From NCBI GenBank assembly GCA_051305935.1, contig JBPPMG010000239.1, forward strand, positions 1-47,414: DNA of 47,414 bases, read 5' to 3'. Below the pieces are notes generated by a model. That model worked only from the letters and a program-made list of their open reading frames with translations. It was not told where the DNA came from and ran no database searches. The stretch comes from JACPDH01 sp051305935. GTDB lineage: Bacteria; Acidobacteriota; Thermoanaerobaculia; Gp7-AA8. A program made the position numbers and the translations under genes. Position 1 is the first letter of the stretch. Each line of letters opens with the position of its first letter. Shown one piece after another: positions 44,842 to 47,414 of this stretch.

Positions 44842-45792
44842 GTGACTTCGCCCGATTACTCCGTCGTTCTCGTTGCCGGAATCCAGCGCGACCGTGCAGG
44901 CCTCGCCCTCGCGTCGCTGCTTGCACAGGATGCGATCGACAGGACGGAGATCCTGCTCGTCGACCGCGCCGAGGGCTATCCCGATCTCCCCGGCTCCGAC
45001 CACCCTTCCGTCCGGCTCGTGCGCGTCCCGAAGTCGACCCTCTTCTCCGAGGCGCGAACCAGGGCTGTGGGGATGGCGAGAGCCCCCTTCGTCGGGTTCC
45101 TCGAGGAACACTGCCGCGCCAGGCAGGGCTGGATCACGGCGCTGCTTCGGGCCCACGAAGGCCCCTGGTCCGCTGTCGGAAGCGAAGTCCACCACGGCAA
45201 CCCAAGCTTCGGGATCAGCAGGCTGATTGGAATCATGAACTACTACCCCTGGCTCGCGCCGACCTCATCCGGACAGCGGACGATGCTGCCAGGCCACAAC
45301 TCGTCGTTCCGTCGCGACGTGCTGCTCTCGTTCGGCGATGAGCTCGAATCGCTGATGCGTGCCGACGTCGCGTTCTTCCAGAAGCTGGTCGCCGATGGCC
45401 ACGAACTCTATCTCGAGGCCAGCGCGAAGTTCGAGCACCTGAACGAAACGAGCCTCCTCAGCATCGTGAGGGGCTATTTCTTCTGGCACCGCGGGTACGG
45501 CGTCGAGCGGGCGCGCGTTCACAACTGGTCGTTCGCGCGGCGCGCGCTCTACGTCGTCGCCACGCCGCTGATCCCCTTCTACTTCGTTGCGAAGCTCGTG
45601 ATGCGCCTCCGAAGCATGCGGCCGGATCTCGTCGGCGAAGTGCTTCGCGGAACGCCGCAGATCCTGGTGGCGCAGCTCGCCTCCGCGTCCGGACAGGCGT
45701 TCGGCCTCCTCTTCGGGGAAGGGAACACCGAGGCCCGGTTCTCGGACTACGAGCTCAACGAGCCGCGGGCATTCGATCCGCCGAAGGCCTGA
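44842..45792 (+). CDS. Glycosyltransferase family 2-like protein
   Basis: 316 aa from GTG at 44842; TTG 44833 is an alternative. A GT-A-type core begins YSVVLVAGIQRDRAGLALAS, then TEILLVDRAEGYPDLPGSDH and PFVGFLEEHCRARQGWITAL. The FLEEH replaces the usual D-x-D-like region. A large LPGHNSSFRRDVLLSFGDEL then LMRADVAFFQKLVADGHELY follows, with a C-terminal TM (VVATPLIPFYFVAKLVMRL). It is likely involved in surface glycan synthesis with the next gene and the flippase. The sugar is unknown. Confidence 0.82.
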   Translation: MTSPDYSVVLVAGIQRDRAGLALASLLAQDAIDRTEILLVDRAEGYPDLPGSDHPSVRLVRVPKSTLFSEARTRAVGMARAPFVGFLEEHCRARQGWITALLRAHEGPWSAVGSEVHHGNPSFGISRLIGIMNYYPWLAPTSSGQRTMLPGHNSSFRRDVLLSFGDELESLMRADVAFFQKLVADGHELYLEASAKFEHLNETSLLSIVRGYFFWHRGYGVERARVHNWSFARRALYVVATPLIPFYFVAKLVMRLRSMRPDLVGEVLRGTPQILVAQLASASGQAFGLLFGEGNTEARFSDYELNEPRAFDPPKA

Positions 45793-45793
45793 C

Positions 45794-46693
45794 GTGAAGA
45801 GCGCTCCCAAGGTTGCCGTCGTCATCCCGGCGTGGAATTCGCACCCGACGATCGCCCGCTGCCTCGAGGCGCTCGAGGCGCAGACCTTTCGCGACTTCGA
45901 GACGATCGTCGTCGACAGCAGTCCTGGCAGCGAGACGAGCGCGTTCGTACCGTCGCGCTTTCCCGGCGTCAACTACTGGCACTCTCCGACACGCCTCTAC
46001 CCGCACGCGGCGCGCAACGAGGGAGTGCGGCGCGCGGCGGCGCAGATCCTCGTTTTCACCGACCCCGACATTTACGCGCGTCCCGACTGGCTCGAACAGA
46101 TGGTCGGCGCCCACGACGAGACCGGGGAAGCGATCGTCGGCGCGATCGAATGCGTCGGACGGCGCTGGCTCGACCGGGGCATTCACATTTCGAAGTTTTC
46201 CAAGTGGTTGCCGGGGGGCGAGCGACGCGAAGTCGACATGGGCCCGACCGCGGCACTGCTCGTGCGACGCTCCGACTACGACGCGGCGGGAGGCTTCTGC
46301 GGGGATCTGTTTCTCGGCGACGTGGAGTTTTCCTACGCGCTTCGCGCGCGGGGACGCGGGCTGATCTTCGAGCCTCGCGCCATCGTCGAGCACCACCACA
46401 CGCAGTCGTTAGGCGGCTTCGTCCGCGAGCGATGGCTCCGCGGAATCATGTACGGGAGGCTCCGTGCGACCCACCGCCGCAACGATCGCCTCGAGTTACT
46501 CGGCTGGCTCCTCGTAACCGCGCTGCCGGTGCGCCTCGCGCGGAACGCGATGCTCGTCGCGGCACAGTGCTCGAGTGCGGCCCGCCTCGGCGAGCTGGCG
46601 GCGACCTCGCCGACCGTCGCCGTCGGCTATGCAGCCTCGCTCGGCGGGGAGGCGCTCGCCTACGCGCAGCTTCTCCTTTCGAAGAGGAGCTGA
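45794..46693 (+). CDS. Glycosyltransferase family 2
   Basis: 299 aa from GTG at 45794, one base after the previous stop. GT-A motifs are VAVVIPAWNSHPTIARCLEA, TIVVDSSPGSETSAFVPSRF, RLYPHAARNEGVRRAAAQIL and VFTDPDIYARPDWLEQM. Later, FCGDLFLGDVEFSYALRARG is the catalytic ED-type region. A C-terminal membrane segment follows (LLGWLLVTALPVRLARNAML). It forms an operon with the preceding glycosyltransferase and the flippase gene. Confidence 0.92.
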   Translation: MKSAPKVAVVIPAWNSHPTIARCLEALEAQTFRDFETIVVDSSPGSETSAFVPSRFPGVNYWHSPTRLYPHAARNEGVRRAAAQILVFTDPDIYARPDWLEQMVGAHDETGEAIVGAIECVGRRWLDRGIHISKFSKWLPGGERREVDMGPTAALLVRRSDYDAAGGFCGDLFLGDVEFSYALRARGRGLIFEPRAIVEHHHTQSLGGFVRERWLRGIMYGRLRATHRRNDRLELLGWLLVTALPVRLARNAMLVAAQCSSAARLGELAATSPTVAVGYAASLGGEALAYAQLLLSKRS

Positions 46694-46701
46694 CTCCTCG
46701 C

Positions 46702-47414
46702 GTGCCCACCTCGAATCCTGCTCGCACGCTCACCCGCGACACCGCGCTGAACCTCGTCGGGCAACTCACGCCGCTTGCCATCGCGTTCATCGCGATGCCC
46801 GCAACGATTCACGGCCTCGGCACAGCCCGGTTCGGCGTCCTCGGGCTCGCGTGGGCAATCCTCGGCAGTGCCGGGCTGGTCGATCTGGCCCTCGGACGCG
46901 CCGTGACGAAGTTCGCCTCGTCAGCGCTTGCACGAGGCGATCGCGCGGCCGCCGCCGTCGCGACCCGCAACGCGGCGCGCGCGCAGATCATCCTCGGCAT
47001 CGGCGGAGCTCTCGCTCTCGCGCTGCTGACGCCGTGGCTTGTCGACACGATCCTCGACGTTCCCGACGAGCTTGCGGGTGCGACGCGCGCCGTCTTCTGG
47101 CTCGTCGCCGCGGGCATTCCGGCGGTTCTGGTCACCGGCTGCTATCGCGGCCTTCTCGAGGCGCTCGGGCGCTTCGACCTCGTGAACGCACAGCGGGTCG
47201 TCTACGGCTCGATGACCTTCGCGATTCCGTGGCTCGGGGTCGCGCTCGGATGGAGCCTCCCGGCGATTGCGGCCGCCCTCGTCGCAGCGCGCCTTCTCGC
47301 GACCGCGACGCATGCGATCGCCGCGCGCTCGCAACTCGCGGAGCTCCGCTCGGCGCGCGCGGACGGCTCGTTCGGAGAGATCGTTCTATTCGGGGGACAC
47401 ATCACCGCCGCGAG
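46702..47414 (+). CDS. Wzx-type polysaccharide flippase, truncated by the window end
   Basis: An open frame from GTG at 46702 runs to the last base (237 complete codons). Early TM helices and the segment RDTALNLVGQLTPLAIAFIA, then GLGTARFGVLGLAWAILGSA and GLVDLALGRAVTKFASSALA, are typical of the MATE/Wzx family of lipid-linked oligosaccharide flippases (GT-type YGVL/FG-VLG motif). It would move the repeat unit across the inner membrane, matching the two preceding glycosyltransferases. Continuation lies outside the window. Confidence 0.88.
   Translation, partial: MPTSNPARTLTRDTALNLVGQLTPLAIAFIAMPATIHGLGTARFGVLGLAWAILGSAGLVDLALGRAVTKFASSALARGDRAAAAVATRNAARAQIILGIGGALALALLTPWLVDTILDVPDELAGATRAVFWLVAAGIPAVLVTGCYRGLLEALGRFDLVNAQRVVYGSMTFAIPWLGVALGWSLPAIAAALVAARLLATATHAIAARSQLAELRSARADGSFGEIVLFGGHITAA

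Overview
The window is chromosomal DNA from a high-GC Gram-negative bacterium. Outer-membrane features support this: an Omp85-type barrel ending in Phe, a lipobox lipoprotein, and a PilT motor. No rRNA, tRNA or marker gene fixes the taxon. The gene set and the many GC-rich interspersed repeats would suit a member of the Acidobacteriota or a neighbouring phylum, but this is inference.

Layout. Positions 1-3100 form a looser, less GC-rich accessory stretch of small unrelated minus-strand genes (secreted protein, SMI1/KNR4 fragment, SnoaL/NTF2-like, 4-TM protein, DUF305). They are separated by imperfect palindromes resembling integron attC sites, so this may be a cassette cluster without a visible integrase. 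Positions 3423-6221 hold a PDZ/multi-TM/GAF/SpoIIE phosphatase, followed by an ACT protein and an array of REP-like hairpins. Positions 6863-11981 are a minus-strand run: queF, pilT, a CheY-like receiver, then pyrC, pyrB and pyrR with a clear promoter. Then come a divergent M23 envelope peptidase, a 602-aa Rossmann protein with trxB, and the overlapping set RNase D / degenerate nucleotidyltransferase / aromatic amino acid decarboxylase. Positions 19736-25745 are an exopolysaccharide cluster (polyprenyl glycosylphosphotransferase plus four glycosyltransferases).

The right half holds an SDR-DUF2867 gene divergent from a CarH/LitR-like regulator that keeps the cobalamin cap motif but has lost the axial histidine. 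Next is a four-gene envelope operon (TPR lipoprotein, TolB-like protein, metalloprotease/propeller/Omp85-barrel fusion, 4-TM protein), divergent from dprA. After that come a YqjD/YqjE-like pair, queD, a secreted LamG/DUF1080-like protein, a 55-aa basic small ORF, tldD-tldE, dppB-dppC, a membrane-anchored transglutaminase-like protein, a BtuF-like binding protein, two more glycosyltransferases and a truncated Wzx-type flippase.

The most unusual signal is the repeats. Several different heptanucleotide tandem arrays sit exactly at gene borders (after queF, dprA and tldE; before tldD and dppB; between EPS genes), and one runs into the N-terminus of tldE. Other repeats are a 4 x 24-nt tandem with an inverted partner, a perfect 39-nt inverted repeat, and several hairpin pairs.
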